A stretch of 64,000 nucleotides of DNA from an uncultured Ruminococcus sp. (GTDB lineage: Bacteria; Bacillota; Clostridia; Lachnospirales; Lachnospiraceae). Where the stretch lies: positions 1 through 64,000 of the forward strand of contig USFD01000003.1 in NCBI GenBank assembly GCA_900553885.1, given 5' to 3'. Below are positions 42,675-52,642 of the stretch, one piece after another. Every line of letters begins with the position of its first letter. Positions within the stretch are counted from its first letter, which is position 1. A model generated the notes under the pieces. It worked only from the letters and a program-made list of their open reading frames with translations, was not told the DNA's origin and made no database searches. The translations under genes and the position numbers were made by a program.

Positions 42675-44126
42675 TCAGGCGTTTTGCATCTGCACCGGTT
42701 TTCCTATATTTTTCAGCGTTTTCTTAAACTGGACTGCAAAGAGGAACGCTGTAAATGTCACTGCCAGAAGATCTGCGATAGGTTCTGCCATATATACAGC
42801 CATCGTCTGGTTTGAGCGGATAATCCGGGGCATAATATAGATCAGCGGGATCAGAAGAATGAACTTTCTCATCACTGCGACTATGATAGATTCCGCCGCT
42901 TTTCCCAGCGCGTTAAATGTCATCTGGCATGCCATCTGTATGCCGAACAGGAACATGGAACCCATATAGATCCGAAGCGCCGTCTTCGTATATTCCATCA
43001 GCTGTCCGTCCGAAGTAAACATGGCCGCGAATCCTCCCGGAAATACCATGACCAGAAGCCACAGGAGAACCGAATAGCACAGGCTTGCTTTAAGTAGCAG
43101 CTTAAAGGCTGCACGCACTCTTCCGGAATCCCCGGCTCCGTAACAGTAACTGATGATCGGCTGCGCTCCCTGTCCCAGCCCCTGAAGGGGAAGCATGGCG
43201 AACTGCATTACACTTGTCAGGATCGTCATGGCTCCTACGGCAATATCTCCTCCGTAATTCTGGAGAGAACTGTTAAAGCACACCGAAATCACACTCTCGC
43301 TTGCCTGCATGATAAAGGTTGCAACTCCCAGCGCCAGACAGGGAAGAATGATCTTTGGCGTAAGTCCCAGATTTCTTTTCTTTATCTTCAGGAAAGTCTT
43401 CTTCCCGCACAGGAAGCTGACAACCCAGATACAGGAAAGTGCCTGAGAGATAATCGTGGCAAGCGCGGCTCCCCGCACATCCATGTTAAATCCGAAGATG
43501 AATATAGGGTCCAGAATGATATTGGCAACTGCACCGATCAGCACGGAAAGCATTCCTGTCTTCGCGAATCCCTGCGCCGTGATGAATGCATTCATACCGA
43601 GCGTAAGCTCTACAAAGATTGTTCCAAGTGCATAGATGTTCATATAGCTGACGCCGTATTCAATGGTATTCTCGCTTGCGCCGAATGCCATAAGGAAATC
43701 CCGGTTCCAGATCAGCAGGACAGCCGTAAGTATAACAGATATGATAATCTGAAGTACAAAACAGTTTCCCAGCGTCTTCTCCGCTGATTCTTTCTCTTTC
43801 TTTCCCATAAATATAGAGGCACGGGGAGCTCCGCCATAGCCCACCAGCGCCGCAAAAGCCGAGACGATCATGATCAGCGGCATACAGACGCCCACACCTG
43901 TCAGGGCCGTTGCGCCGATCTCCGGAATATGTCCGATATAGATTCTGTCTACAATGTTGTAAAGCATATTGATCAGCTGGGCAGCCACGGTCGGCAGCGC
44001 CAGTTTGAGAAGCAGTCTGCCCAGCGGCTCCGTCCGCAGGAATTCTTTTTCCCCGTTTTCTCCGGTACCGGTGCTTTCTTCCGACTGTGCGTTTCTCTGA
44101 TCCTGTTCCCTTTGTTTCATGACCAT
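42675..44126 (-). CDS. MATE-family efflux transporter (MepA-like)
   Basis: A 483-residue membrane protein with 12 predicted helices, exporting drugs or cations by sodium or proton exchange. MLYNIVDRIYIGHIPEIGA and QGLGQGAQPIISYCYGAG are typical MATE segments of the two halves; the latter is the MepA-type signature. A hydrophilic N-terminus of about 30 residues precedes helix 1. It starts 10 bases inside the end of the MarR gene, so the two are translated together. MarR-MATE pairs of this kind are multidrug efflux units. Confidence 0.92.
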   Translation of the reverse strand: MVMKQREQDQRNAQSEESTGTGENGEKEFLRTEPLGRLLLKLALPTVAAQLINMLYNIVDRIYIGHIPEIGATALTGVGVCMPLIMIVSAFAALVGYGGAPRASIFMGKKEKESAEKTLGNCFVLQIIISVILTAVLLIWNRDFLMAFGASENTIEYGVSYMNIYALGTIFVELTLGMNAFITAQGFAKTGMLSVLIGAVANIILDPIFIFGFNMDVRGAALATIISQALSCIWVVSFLCGKKTFLKIKKRNLGLTPKIILPCLALGVATFIMQASESVISVCFNSSLQNYGGDIAVGAMTILTSVMQFAMLPLQGLGQGAQPIISYCYGAGDSGRVRAAFKLLLKASLCYSVLLWLLVMVFPGGFAAMFTSDGQLMEYTKTALRIYMGSMFLFGIQMACQMTFNALGKAAESIIVAVMRKFILLIPLIYIMPRIIRSNQTMAVYMAEPIADLLAVTFTAFLFAVQFKKTLKNIGKPVQMQNA

Positions 44127-44566
44127 TTTCTTCCTTCCATTGCTTTTTTTGTATTATCAAACAACCTGCGCATAAACCGGTCCTGCATCTCCAGTTCTTC
44201 CCTTGTAAATCCCTCCAGAACGGTTTCCAGAAATTCATTCCTGACCTCATCGACTGTGGCCGTTACGGGTCCTGCCTGGGGCATAAGCTTCAGATGGATC
44301 TTCCTCCTGTCCTCTGTATCCGGGATCCGCTCCAGAAGGGATTTCCGGATCAGGGAATCCACCCCTTTGGACACCGCTCCTTTGGACAGCATACGCAGCT
44401 CCACAATATCCGCCGCCGTATCTTTGCCCGGATTATTCTGAAGAAAGCTGATAATATCAGCCTCAATCACCGTAAGGTCGTGTTCCATACATACTTTCTT
44501 TAACAGCTTATCATACAGCCGGAACAGACTGCGAAACCCTGTAAATAATTCCGTACTCCTTTTCAT
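44117..44566 (-). CDS. MarR-family regulator of the MATE gene
   Basis: A 149-residue winged-helix repressor: helix-turn-helix AADIVELRMLSKGAVSKGVD and wing RIPDTEDRRKIHLKLMPQA. The start at 44566 has AAAGGAG 7 bases before it; an ATG at 44605 in the same frame has no site. It overlaps the MATE gene by 10 bases. The leader carries two GTTTnnnnnnAAAC dyads, so it likely represses its own operon. Confidence 0.9.
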   Translation of the reverse strand: MKRSTELFTGFRSLFRLYDKLLKKVCMEHDLTVIEADIISFLQNNPGKDTAADIVELRMLSKGAVSKGVDSLIRKSLLERIPDTEDRRKIHLKLMPQAGPVTATVDEVRNEFLETVLEGFTREELEMQDRFMRRLFDNTKKAMEGRKWS

Positions 44567-44597
44567 CTCCGCGCTCCTTTTAGTTTTTGCAGCAACC

Positions 44598-44626
44598 GTT
44601 TCCATATAAACAGTTTCTTTATAAAC
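44598..44626. promoter_or_regulatory. tandem MarR operators
   Basis: Two GTTTnnnnnnAAAC dyads, 44598-44611 and 44613-44626, stand one base apart just downstream of the promoter at 44641-44668; a third, weaker GTTTCCTGGAAAG lies next to them. Confidence 0.65.
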
Positions 44627-44640
44627 CTTTCCAGGAAACC

Positions 44641-44668
44641 ATTATAGTACGAAAACCGGCATTGTCAA
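44641..44668 (-). promoter_or_regulatory. MarR-MATE promoter
   Basis: Minus strand TTGACA (44663-44668), 16 bases, TATAAT (44641-44646). Confidence 0.8.
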
Positions 44669-44679
44669 TAAAAACGGGG

Positions 44680-44735
44680 AAAAAACTGCCGGGACAGAGG
44701 AAGAACATTACAGTGGTCTTCCTCTGTCCCGGCAG
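44680..44735 (-). terminator. strong terminator of the MarR-ABC-ABC operon
   Basis: A perfect 19-bp stem, 44686-44704 with 44717-44735, followed on the minus strand by TTTTTT. Confidence 0.93.
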
Positions 44736-44756
44736 ATCGTTTATTTTGCCGTATTC

Positions 44757-46655
44757 CTATGCAGCGAAATTTCCGGTATACAGCTGATAGTATTTTCCTT
44801 TGGCCGCGATCAGCTCATCGTGGGTTCCTCTCTCAATGATCCGTCCCTGCTCCATGACCATGATACAGTCGGAGTTCTTGACGGTAGACAGACGGTGGGC
44901 GATGACAAATGTGGTACGTCCTTTCATCAGTGCGTCCATACCTGCCTGAACCAGTTTCTCGGTACGTGTATCAATGGATGACGTGGCCTCGTCGAGGATC
45001 AGCGCCGGCGGATCTGCAACTGCCGCACGGGCAATGGCAAGAAGCTGTCTCTGGCCCTGGCTTAAGTTTGCTCCGTCTCCCGTAAGCATCGTGTCGTATC
45101 CGTCCGGCAGACGGCGGATAAATCCGTCCGCATTGGCCAGTTTTGCGGCTTTGATACAGTCCTCATCGGTTGCGTCCAGCTTGCCGTAACGGATATTATC
45201 CATCACAGTTCCGGTAAACAGGTGGGTATCCTGAAGCACCATACCCAGAGATCTCCTCAGATCCGGTTTCTTGATCTTATTGATATTGATGCCGTCGTAG
45301 CGGATCTTTCCGTCTGCGATATCATAGAAGCGGTTAATCAGGTTGGTAATCGTCGTCTTTCCGGCTCCGGTTGCGCCGACAAAGGCAATCTTCTGTCCTG
45401 GTTTCGCATACAGGCTGATATTGTGAAGCACGATCTTATTCTCGTCATAACCGAAGTCTACGTCGTCAAGGACAACTGCGCCTTCCTGTTTTGTATAGGT
45501 GACAGTGCCTTCTGCTTTGTGGGGATGTTTCCATGCCCAGATATTCGTCCGGACCGGTGACTCCGTCAGGTTGCCGTTCTCATCTTCCACGGCATTGACA
45601 AGTTCTACATATCCCTCGTCTTTTTCCGGTTCCTGATCCATCAGATCGAAGACACGCTGTGCGCCGGCTGCGGCGTTGACAACGAAGTTGATCTGCTGGC
45701 TGACCTGCGTGATGGGGTTCGTAAAGCTCTTGTTCAGTCCGACAAATGTAACGACCGTACCGATAGTCACTCCTGCCAGGCCGTTGATCCCCAGGATCGC
45801 TCCCACGATCGCCACCAGCGCATAACTGATCCAGCCGATATTGGCATTGATCGGCATCAGCAGGTTGGCATAACGGTTCGCCTTGTTGGTACTGTTTCTC
45901 AGCTTCTCATTTACTTCGTGGAAGTCTCTCATTGCAGCCTCTTCATGACAGAACACCTTTACTACTTTCTGGCCGTCCAGCATTTCCTCGATAAAGCCGT
46001 CCACAGCACCCAGATCAATCTGCTGGCGGATATAATACTTTCCGGACAGCTTGGAGAAATTGGATGTAACAAACAGCATAACTGCCGCCGTCAGTATGGA
46101 GATCACCGTAAGCGCCGGATTCAGGATGATCATCGTGATCAGTGTGGCTGCCATTGTGATAACTGAATTAATGATCTGCGGAATGCTCTGGCTCAACAGC
46201 TGCCTGAGGGTATCCACATCGTTTGTGTACACGGACATAATGTCGCCGTGTGCATGGGTATCAAAATATTTGATCGGCAGAGATTCCATCCTGCGGAACA
46301 GATCGTCTCTTAAGTGGCGCATGGTTCCCTGACTGACATTGACCATAATACGGTTATAGGAAAATGCAGTGATAACGCCCACGCCCATGATACATGCCAG
46401 ACGGATCAGATCTGAAGCAAGGCCGCTGAAATCATCGGTGCCGTTCTGAAGCATGGGGGTAATGTAATCATCCACCAGTGTCTGCGGGAACGTGGCCCCG
46501 ACCACTGTCGCGATGGCGGTGATCAGGATACAGACGATAACAAGTATAAACGGATATTTATAATAATGGAGCATATACCGGATGACACGGTTTATAAGCT
46601 TTGCAGCTGTATTGACCCGGCCTCCTGATTTCTTCTTATTCGTTTTTTCGTTCAT
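44757..46655 (-). CDS. ABC multidrug exporter subunit, canonical ATPase
   Basis: A 632-residue TMD-NBD half-transporter. The NBD has Walker A GATGAGKTT, signature LSQGQRQL, Walker B LILDEATSSID with the catalytic Glu, and H-loop VIAHRLS. About 45 extra residues lie between the TMD and NBD (NAVEDENGNLTESPVRTN region). Its partner gene upstream has a degenerate site, so the pair should form an asymmetric heterodimer like LmrCD or TM287/288. It ends the operon before a strong terminator. Confidence 0.93.
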   Translation of the reverse strand: MNEKTNKKKSGGRVNTAAKLINRVIRYMLHYYKYPFILVIVCILITAIATVVGATFPQTLVDDYITPMLQNGTDDFSGLASDLIRLACIMGVGVITAFSYNRIMVNVSQGTMRHLRDDLFRRMESLPIKYFDTHAHGDIMSVYTNDVDTLRQLLSQSIPQIINSVITMAATLITMIILNPALTVISILTAAVMLFVTSNFSKLSGKYYIRQQIDLGAVDGFIEEMLDGQKVVKVFCHEEAAMRDFHEVNEKLRNSTNKANRYANLLMPINANIGWISYALVAIVGAILGINGLAGVTIGTVVTFVGLNKSFTNPITQVSQQINFVVNAAAGAQRVFDLMDQEPEKDEGYVELVNAVEDENGNLTESPVRTNIWAWKHPHKAEGTVTYTKQEGAVVLDDVDFGYDENKIVLHNISLYAKPGQKIAFVGATGAGKTTITNLINRFYDIADGKIRYDGININKIKKPDLRRSLGMVLQDTHLFTGTVMDNIRYGKLDATDEDCIKAAKLANADGFIRRLPDGYDTMLTGDGANLSQGQRQLLAIARAAVADPPALILDEATSSIDTRTEKLVQAGMDALMKGRTTFVIAHRLSTVKNSDCIMVMEQGRIIERGTHDELIAAKGKYYQLYTGNFAA

Positions 46656-46696
46656 AGATCCGTTGTTCTCCTTTCCATATTTTTATGTTGTCCGGA

Positions 46697-48436
46697 TCAT
46701 GCCGGCTGGTCAAAGTCACCGCTGCCTTCCAGCTGTGAGTTGTAGATATCCTGATAGATCGCATTATTCTTAAGCAGATTCTCGTGCGTATCAAATGCAT
46801 CGATCTTTCCATCATCCAGCACAAGGATCCGGTCAGCGGACTCCACACTGGAGACACGCTGTGCAATAATGATCTTCGTCGTTCCCGGGATCTTCTTTGC
46901 AAATGCAGCCCGGATGCTTGCATCCGTCGCCGTATCCACAGCGCTTGTAGAATCATCAAGAATCAGGACTTTCGGCTTCTTAAGCAGGGCACGGGCAATA
47001 CACAGACGCTGTTTCTGACCGCCTGATACATTGGAACCGCCCCGCTCGATCCTTGTCTCATAACCGTCCGGCATCCGGTCGATGAACTCATCGGCACAGG
47101 CCGCCTTGCACGCCTCGATACACTCCTCTTCCGTGGCGTCCGGGTTGCCCCAGCGCAGGTTATCAAGGATCGTACCGGAGAACAGCGTGTTCTTCTGAAG
47201 CACGACGGACACCTGATTTCTCAGGACTTCCGTATCATATCTGCGGACGTCCACACCGCCCACACAGACGCTTCCTTCGTCCACATCGTAGAGCCGGCAG
47301 ATCAGGTTGACCAGACTGCTCTTGCCTGAGCCGGTGCCGCCGATAACGCCGATGGTCTCGCCGCTCTTAATGTGCAGGTCGATATCGGAAAGAGCATTTT
47401 TGCCGCTTCCGTGTTTGTATGAGAAGTTCACATGGTTAAAATCAATGCTTCCGTCAGCTACTGTCATAACCGGATTCTCCGGATCTGTCAGGTCTGCTTT
47501 CTCGTTCAGTACCTCGCTGATACGGCGGATACTTGCCATGGACATACTGATCATAACGACAACCATAGACAGCATCATCAGACTCATCAGCAGTGCCATA
47601 ATGTAACTGAACAGGCTGGTCAGGTCACCGGTTGTCAGGGAGCCGCCGACGATAAACTTGGCGCCGAACCATGAAACCGATATGATACAGAAGTAAACCG
47701 CCACCATCATGGCCGGGTTATTGAACGCCAGCAGGCCTTCGGCCTTAACGGAAAGGTCATAGAGCATCTTTGAGGCTTTGGAGAACTTCACATTCTCGTA
47801 ATCCTCACGTACAAACGCCTTTACAACACGGATCGCGGTAACATTTTCCTGTACGCTGGCATTCAGGTCATCGTATCTGCGGAATACCTGTCTGAATATC
47901 TTCAGCGTTACCGCCATGATCGAGCCGATCACGATCACAAGGAATACAACGGCGATCAGGAACATGGCGCTTAAGCGCGGGCTGATGATCAGGCACATTG
48001 CGAAACTGAAGATCAGGTTCAGCGGCGCGCGGACCGCCACACGGATGATCATCATGTAGGCGTTCTGCACGTTTGTGATATCTGTCGTCATACGTGTAAC
48101 CAGACCGGGTACACTGAATTTATCAATATTTGAAAATGAAAATGTCTGGATGTTGGCATAGATCGCTTCACGCAGATTTGCCGAAAGACCCGAGGCGGCG
48201 CTTGCCGCGTTCTTTCCTGCAAATGCACCGAAAGCAAGACTTAAAAATGCCATAAGCACCATGAGGGCTCCATAGCGGTATACAACCGGAAGGTTGCTCG
48301 CTTCAAGTCCCCGGTCAATAATGATCGCGGTGACAAAGGGCATCAGTATTTCCATAACTACTTCAAGGGCGGTCAGACCTATGCAGAGAAAGGTGTCCCG
48401 CTTATACTTTCCCAGTTGTTGTAATACTTTTCTCAC
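46697..48436 (-). CDS. ABC multidrug exporter subunit, degenerate ATPase site
   Basis: A 579-residue TMD-NBD half-transporter. Walker A GGTGSGKSS and signature VSGGQKQR are intact, but Walker B reads LILDDSTSAVD, with Asp in place of the catalytic Glu, and the H-loop reads IIAQRVS, with Gln in place of His. This is the known pattern of the non-catalytic subunit in heterodimeric exporters. Its ATG overlaps the MarR stop (ATGA); the canonical subunit follows 41 bases later. Confidence 0.93.
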   Translation of the reverse strand: MRKVLQQLGKYKRDTFLCIGLTALEVVMEILMPFVTAIIIDRGLEASNLPVVYRYGALMVLMAFLSLAFGAFAGKNAASAASGLSANLREAIYANIQTFSFSNIDKFSVPGLVTRMTTDITNVQNAYMMIIRVAVRAPLNLIFSFAMCLIISPRLSAMFLIAVVFLVIVIGSIMAVTLKIFRQVFRRYDDLNASVQENVTAIRVVKAFVREDYENVKFSKASKMLYDLSVKAEGLLAFNNPAMMVAVYFCIISVSWFGAKFIVGGSLTTGDLTSLFSYIMALLMSLMMLSMVVVMISMSMASIRRISEVLNEKADLTDPENPVMTVADGSIDFNHVNFSYKHGSGKNALSDIDLHIKSGETIGVIGGTGSGKSSLVNLICRLYDVDEGSVCVGGVDVRRYDTEVLRNQVSVVLQKNTLFSGTILDNLRWGNPDATEEECIEACKAACADEFIDRMPDGYETRIERGGSNVSGGQKQRLCIARALLKKPKVLILDDSTSAVDTATDASIRAAFAKKIPGTTKIIIAQRVSSVESADRILVLDDGKIDAFDTHENLLKNNAIYQDIYNSQLEGSGDFDQPA

Positions 48437-48921
48437 TGTAGATAAACCTCCTGTCTGTTTTTTTTACTATTTTCATCGTGTTCCATTCTGGCGAGCTGAT
48501 TGATCAGTTTCTGTTCCAGATCCCAGAGCTGTGTCTGTTCCTTCCGGTCGAGTGCGCTGCAGATCTCTGACTCCATCTGATCCGCTTTTTCCATAAACTT
48601 ATCACCTTCAGCGATCAGTTTCGCCGTAGGAAGCACTTTCTTCTTCCGGACATCGTCCGGATCAGCAAGAAAATAAAGATAACCTTTTTCCCTCATTTTT
48701 TTGATCAACGCAGACAGCGTTGGCTTTGACACCCCTATTTCACGGCATAGCTCCGTCAGGTATGTCCCATTGGGATGATATCTCAGGATATAGACCAGAA
48801 AATAGACCTGTCCACCGGTTATACTCTCATTCTTTAAATTCAGTTCCATCAGCGCTGCCAGATTCAGTCCGATCTTCTTGATCCTGAAAAGCAGCTCTTC
48901 TGTTCTGAAACTTTCTTCCAT
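48433..48921 (-). CDS. MarR-family regulator of the ABC exporter operon
   Basis: A 162-residue winged-helix regulator: LTELCREIGVSKPTLSALIK is the recognition region and LADPDDVRKKKVLPTAK the wing. AGGAGG lies 12 bases before the ATG. It is first in the operon and is coupled by ATGA to the first ABC gene. An 11-base perfect palindrome, CGAACAGTTCG (48974-48984), lies upstream near a weak TTCGGT-16-TAGATT promoter and is a possible operator. Confidence 0.88.
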   Translation of the reverse strand: MEESFRTEELLFRIKKIGLNLAALMELNLKNESITGGQVYFLVYILRYHPNGTYLTELCREIGVSKPTLSALIKKMREKGYLYFLADPDDVRKKKVLPTAKLIAEGDKFMEKADQMESEICSALDRKEQTQLWDLEQKLINQLARMEHDENSKKNRQEVYLQ

Positions 48922-49117
48922 TCCCTATGAACACCTCCTATGATTCTGTAATCTATCCGTAATTGTTTTTAACCGAACAGTTCGTATCCTTATTTTCTGT
49001 CCACAAGAGATTTTAGCTCAGAATTCATTGAATGTGAAATTCAAAAGTGCTATAATCAATAAACATCTTTTATAGTTATCGATTACTAATTTGTATTATT
49101 TTGCAGGAGGAAAACAT

Positions 49118-50005
49118 ATGAACACTGTACAGTTAGAATGTTTTGTCGCAGTAGCAGAATATCTGAATTTTTCAAAAGCGTCCCGGGAGCTGAAAATCAC
49201 CCAGCCTGCCGTCAGCCACCAGATCCAGACTCTGGAAGAAGAACTTGGAGCAAAACTGTTTAACCGCACCAGCAAAAGTGTTACTCTCACCCCGGAAGGA
49301 AGCCTGTTTCTGCCTGACGCCCAGCTGATCTTAAAAACCGCCCTGACCGCAAAAGGCCGTCTGGGAAGCCGCGACCATTTTATTTCACTGGAACTGGGCT
49401 GCCACAACTATATGGAACTGAATCTCTTTCCGCCCATACTGAAGAAGCTTTCCGAAGAATTTCCGCTGCTTCGTCCGAATATCCATCTGGTCCCCTTCCC
49501 CTCGCTTTTAAGTCTCATCGAAAATAATCAGATCCATGCGGCGCTTGGTATAAAGGACGATCAGAAAATGTCCCCGCTTTTTTTCAAAGAACTCTGCTCC
49601 GCTCCGGTAGCCTGTGTCTGTTCTCCCAAACACCCGCTGGCAAAATACGGGACACTTACCAAAAAGCAGCTGACAGGGAATCTCATTGCCTGCTCTCCCA
49701 GGCAGATTCCGGATTCCATTTTTACAATACAGAACAGCATCCTGGTCAATCTGTCTCCTGAGCAGAGATTTTTTGCCGAAAATATAGAAAGTGCCTTTGC
49801 TCTTGCAAAGGCACAACTGGGTTTTACTTTATATCCGGATATCCTTCCTGCAAAAGATCCGGAACTATGCTATATTCCGATCACAAACCTGCCCCGGATC
49901 TCATTTGGCGTATATTGTCAGCACAAGCATGATCTGCCGGTATTAAAGCGTTTTCTTACTCTGATCTCGCAGTGGATGTCTTCTGATTTTCCCGGGACTG
50001 ACTGA
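49118..50005 (+). CDS. LysR-family transcriptional regulator
   Basis: A 295-residue regulator with the N-terminal helix-turn-helix LNFSKASRELKITQPAVSHQ and LEEELGAKLFNR, then an effector domain from about residue 90. The ATG at 49118 has AGGAGG 7 bases before it. Its last 50 bases overlap the 3' end of the opposing MATE gene, an unusually long convergent overlap. Its targets are not evident; the upstream ABC operon and the MATE gene are candidates. Confidence 0.9.
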   Translation: MNTVQLECFVAVAEYLNFSKASRELKITQPAVSHQIQTLEEELGAKLFNRTSKSVTLTPEGSLFLPDAQLILKTALTAKGRLGSRDHFISLELGCHNYMELNLFPPILKKLSEEFPLLRPNIHLVPFPSLLSLIENNQIHAALGIKDDQKMSPLFFKELCSAPVACVCSPKHPLAKYGTLTKKQLTGNLIACSPRQIPDSIFTIQNSILVNLSPEQRFFAENIESAFALAKAQLGFTLYPDILPAKDPELCYIPITNLPRISFGVYCQHKHDLPVLKRFLTLISQWMSSDFPGTD

Positions 50006-51356
50006 GCCACCTTCGCACCCGGCTTCTCTTTGTGAGAAAGGGCACCGCGAACAGAACCGCCTTGCATACATTGTCGGCAATCATACAGTACCAGACGGCC
50101 CGGAGCCCCAGTCCCCAGAACCTTACACACAGAAACGTAAACAGAATACGGACCCCCCACATTCCCACCGTTTCCACGATAAAGGAGTATCTTGTCCGCC
50201 CAAGGCCGTAGAAAATGCCCTCAAGCACAACCATCAGTCCGAAAAATGGTTCTGACAGCGCCACCAGACGCAGCATCTGTGCGCCCAGAACCACAACCGG
50301 ACGGCTGGGCGTAAACAGGCTCATCAGAAAACCGGCGCCGGAAAACAGAATCAGACCGCTCACACACATGATCGCCACTGTAAGGAGTACGCTCAATATT
50401 CCCACTGTCTTCAGCTTTTTTATATTACCCTCGCCCCTGGCATTTCCGATCAGGGTAGAAGCAGCAGACCGCAGTCCGTATCCCGGTACATAAAAAATAG
50501 TCTCTGCGGTAACCGCAATGGAATGAGCTGCAAAGACTGTCGTTCCCATTCCGGAAACCAGTCCTGCAAATACCACATATCCAAAGCAGCTTACCATGCT
50601 GGTGCCCAGCACCGGAACGCCTACATCCGCACATTCTTTTAAAAGTCCCGGATCCGGAGAAAATTCAGATAAGTTCCAGCTGAGCTGACGGTTTCTTCTG
50701 CAGAATACGAACATCAGAATGCCGGACAGCGTATAGGACACTGCCGATGCGGCCGCCGCTCCGTCTACTCCCATCCCCGCGGGATAGATAAGAATATAGT
50801 TCAGAATAATATTCAGGCCGTTGGCGGCAAGGCTGATCAGCATAGGCGTCTTTGTATCCTGCACCGCACGCAGAGCCGCCCCGAGGACTGTACTGACATA
50901 GCGGAATACCAGAGGCAGGCTTATGATAAAGAAATAGCGGGAAGCCTGTTTCTGAATCCCGGATTCTGCTCCCATCCAGACCGGAATATACGGGCACAAA
51001 GCAATCGAAAGGACCTCCAGCAGCACCCCTGATACGAGTGCCAGAAGCAGGGCCTGCTGAGACAGTTTTTTTACCTGTTTTTTATCCCCGGCTCCCGCCG
51101 CCCTGGAAATCAGGACAAGAACGGCAGTGCCGGCGGCCCCTGCCACACTATTGACCAGCCATGTCACATTCGTAGTAATGCTTACCGACGCCGTCGCCTG
51201 CTCCCCCAGCTGTCCCACCATTGCTGTATCCACATACTGAAGGAGCATGGACAGGACCTCTTCTACGATTGTAGGAAAAGACAGCAGAAGCAGCGTCCGG
51301 AGAAGGAAGCGGTATGTAGAATTTAAAGAAGCTGATCCCGCAGCAGATTCCGGCAT
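49956..51356 (-). CDS. MATE-family efflux transporter (NorM-like)
   Basis: A 466-residue, 12-helix exporter. Segments LLQYVDTAMVGQLGEQATAS and AAHSIAVTAETIFYVPGYGL match NorM-type MATE proteins in each half. The C-terminus is basic and hydrophilic. It starts 5-8 bases after GGAGG and overlaps LysR at its 3' end. The aldo/keto reductase gene lies upstream, 52 bases away on the same strand, so read-through is possible. Confidence 0.9.
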   Translation of the reverse strand: MPESAAGSASLNSTYRFLLRTLLLLSFPTIVEEVLSMLLQYVDTAMVGQLGEQATASVSITTNVTWLVNSVAGAAGTAVLVLISRAAGAGDKKQVKKLSQQALLLALVSGVLLEVLSIALCPYIPVWMGAESGIQKQASRYFFIISLPLVFRYVSTVLGAALRAVQDTKTPMLISLAANGLNIILNYILIYPAGMGVDGAAAASAVSYTLSGILMFVFCRRNRQLSWNLSEFSPDPGLLKECADVGVPVLGTSMVSCFGYVVFAGLVSGMGTTVFAAHSIAVTAETIFYVPGYGLRSAASTLIGNARGEGNIKKLKTVGILSVLLTVAIMCVSGLILFSGAGFLMSLFTPSRPVVVLGAQMLRLVALSEPFFGLMVVLEGIFYGLGRTRYSFIVETVGMWGVRILFTFLCVRFWGLGLRAVWYCMIADNVCKAVLFAVPFLTKRSRVRRWLSQSRENQKTSTARSE

Positions 51357-51408
51357 AACAGACTCCTCCTTTTAACAGTTTCAGAAATTCCCATGAAAAG
51401 CACTGCAG

Positions 51409-52512
51409 TCACGCTCCGAAATACCGGCTTATCTCCTGCATCCGGGTTTCCTGTTTTACATGGAAGGGACACCGGGATTCACAGTGTCCGCACTGGATAC
51501 AGGCGCCTGCTTTTATGTTCAGCTTGTCATAATGCCCCCGGGCCATCTCATCTCCGGCAAGAGCCAGGTCATAGTATTTATTGATCATCCCCACATTCAG
51601 CCCCTGGGGACATGGCTGGCAGTGGTTGCAGTAGACGCAGATGCCGTCCGCATTCTGAGGGGTAAACTGTCCGATAACGGAATAATCCCGCTCTTCCCCG
51701 GAAGCATCCAGCCAGGACAGGACATCCTCCAGATCCCTGCTGTTTCTTACGCCGGGCAGAACCGTAAGCACCGCAGGACGGTCAAGGGCATACTGGATAC
51801 ACTGGATTTTCGTCAGAGCCTGTCTGAAGGGCGAGGTCTTTGCATCTAAAAGCTGTCCGCCGCCAAAAGGCTTCATCACAGAGATACCCACTCCTTCCTT
51901 CTCGCATTCCCGGTACAGCGCAGCCCGGTCAGCAGCCGTTCCGATTCCGTATGTTCCGGTGGAATAGTCATATGCCGGATTAATGCTGAACATTACCATA
52001 TCGATCAGGCCGGTATCAAGGAAACGGCGGATAATCTCCGGATCGTGGGAAGACAGTCCCAGATGCCGGATAACGCCCTCTCTCTTGAGGGATTTCATAT
52101 AATCCCAGATGCCGCCTGACAGGATCTGATTATAATCGCTCATCTCGTCAATACAGTGAACGAAGCCCATATCCGTGTAGTCCGTGTGCAGCATGGACAG
52201 CTGGCTTTCAAACGTTTTTCTTATTTTCTCCGGATCTCTTGTCCATCCGTATTTTCCCCCGTCATATACGGCGCCGAAATGCATCTGAAGATAGATCTGT
52301 TCCCGCTGCCCTTCAAACGCGCGGGCATAACAGGGATAGGGCTTTGCCTCGGACGCTGCCATATCAAAATAATTCACCCCGCGCTCAAGAGCCAGTTTTA
52401 ATGTTTTTTCAATCTCTTCTTCGCTTCCTTCATGAATCGAACCCATTCCCAGTCCGATTACGCTGATCTTCTCCCCGCCGCGGGGAAGCACCCTGTACTG
52501 CATTTCTGTCAT
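51409..52512 (-). CDS. aldo/keto reductase with C-terminal 4Fe-4S domain
   Basis: A 367-residue fusion: an aldo/keto reductase barrel (residues 1-280) with DMAASEAKPY, LQMHFG and VHCIDEM in the active-site strands, and a ferredoxin-like C-terminus with CVYCNHCQPCPQG and CIQCGHCESRCPF, two 4Fe-4S clusters. Such fusions are common in clostridia and may pass electrons between ferredoxin and a carbonyl substrate. The start at 52512 has AAGGAGG 8 bases upstream; the ATG at 52563 does not. Confidence 0.9.
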   Translation of the reverse strand: MTEMQYRVLPRGGEKISVIGLGMGSIHEGSEEEIEKTLKLALERGVNYFDMAASEAKPYPCYARAFEGQREQIYLQMHFGAVYDGGKYGWTRDPEKIRKTFESQLSMLHTDYTDMGFVHCIDEMSDYNQILSGGIWDYMKSLKREGVIRHLGLSSHDPEIIRRFLDTGLIDMVMFSINPAYDYSTGTYGIGTAADRAALYRECEKEGVGISVMKPFGGGQLLDAKTSPFRQALTKIQCIQYALDRPAVLTVLPGVRNSRDLEDVLSWLDASGEERDYSVIGQFTPQNADGICVYCNHCQPCPQGLNVGMINKYYDLALAGDEMARGHYDKLNIKAGACIQCGHCESRCPFHVKQETRMQEISRYFGA

Positions 52513-52642
52513 TGATAACCCCTCCTTAAAATAATACAGATTCTCTGTCAGCTCTTCGCTCATACTCTTCTTATTTTAATTCATTAAGCTGTACGGCTCA
52601 AATACTTAAAATAAATACTGCACTATTCCTGAAAGTTATGGG

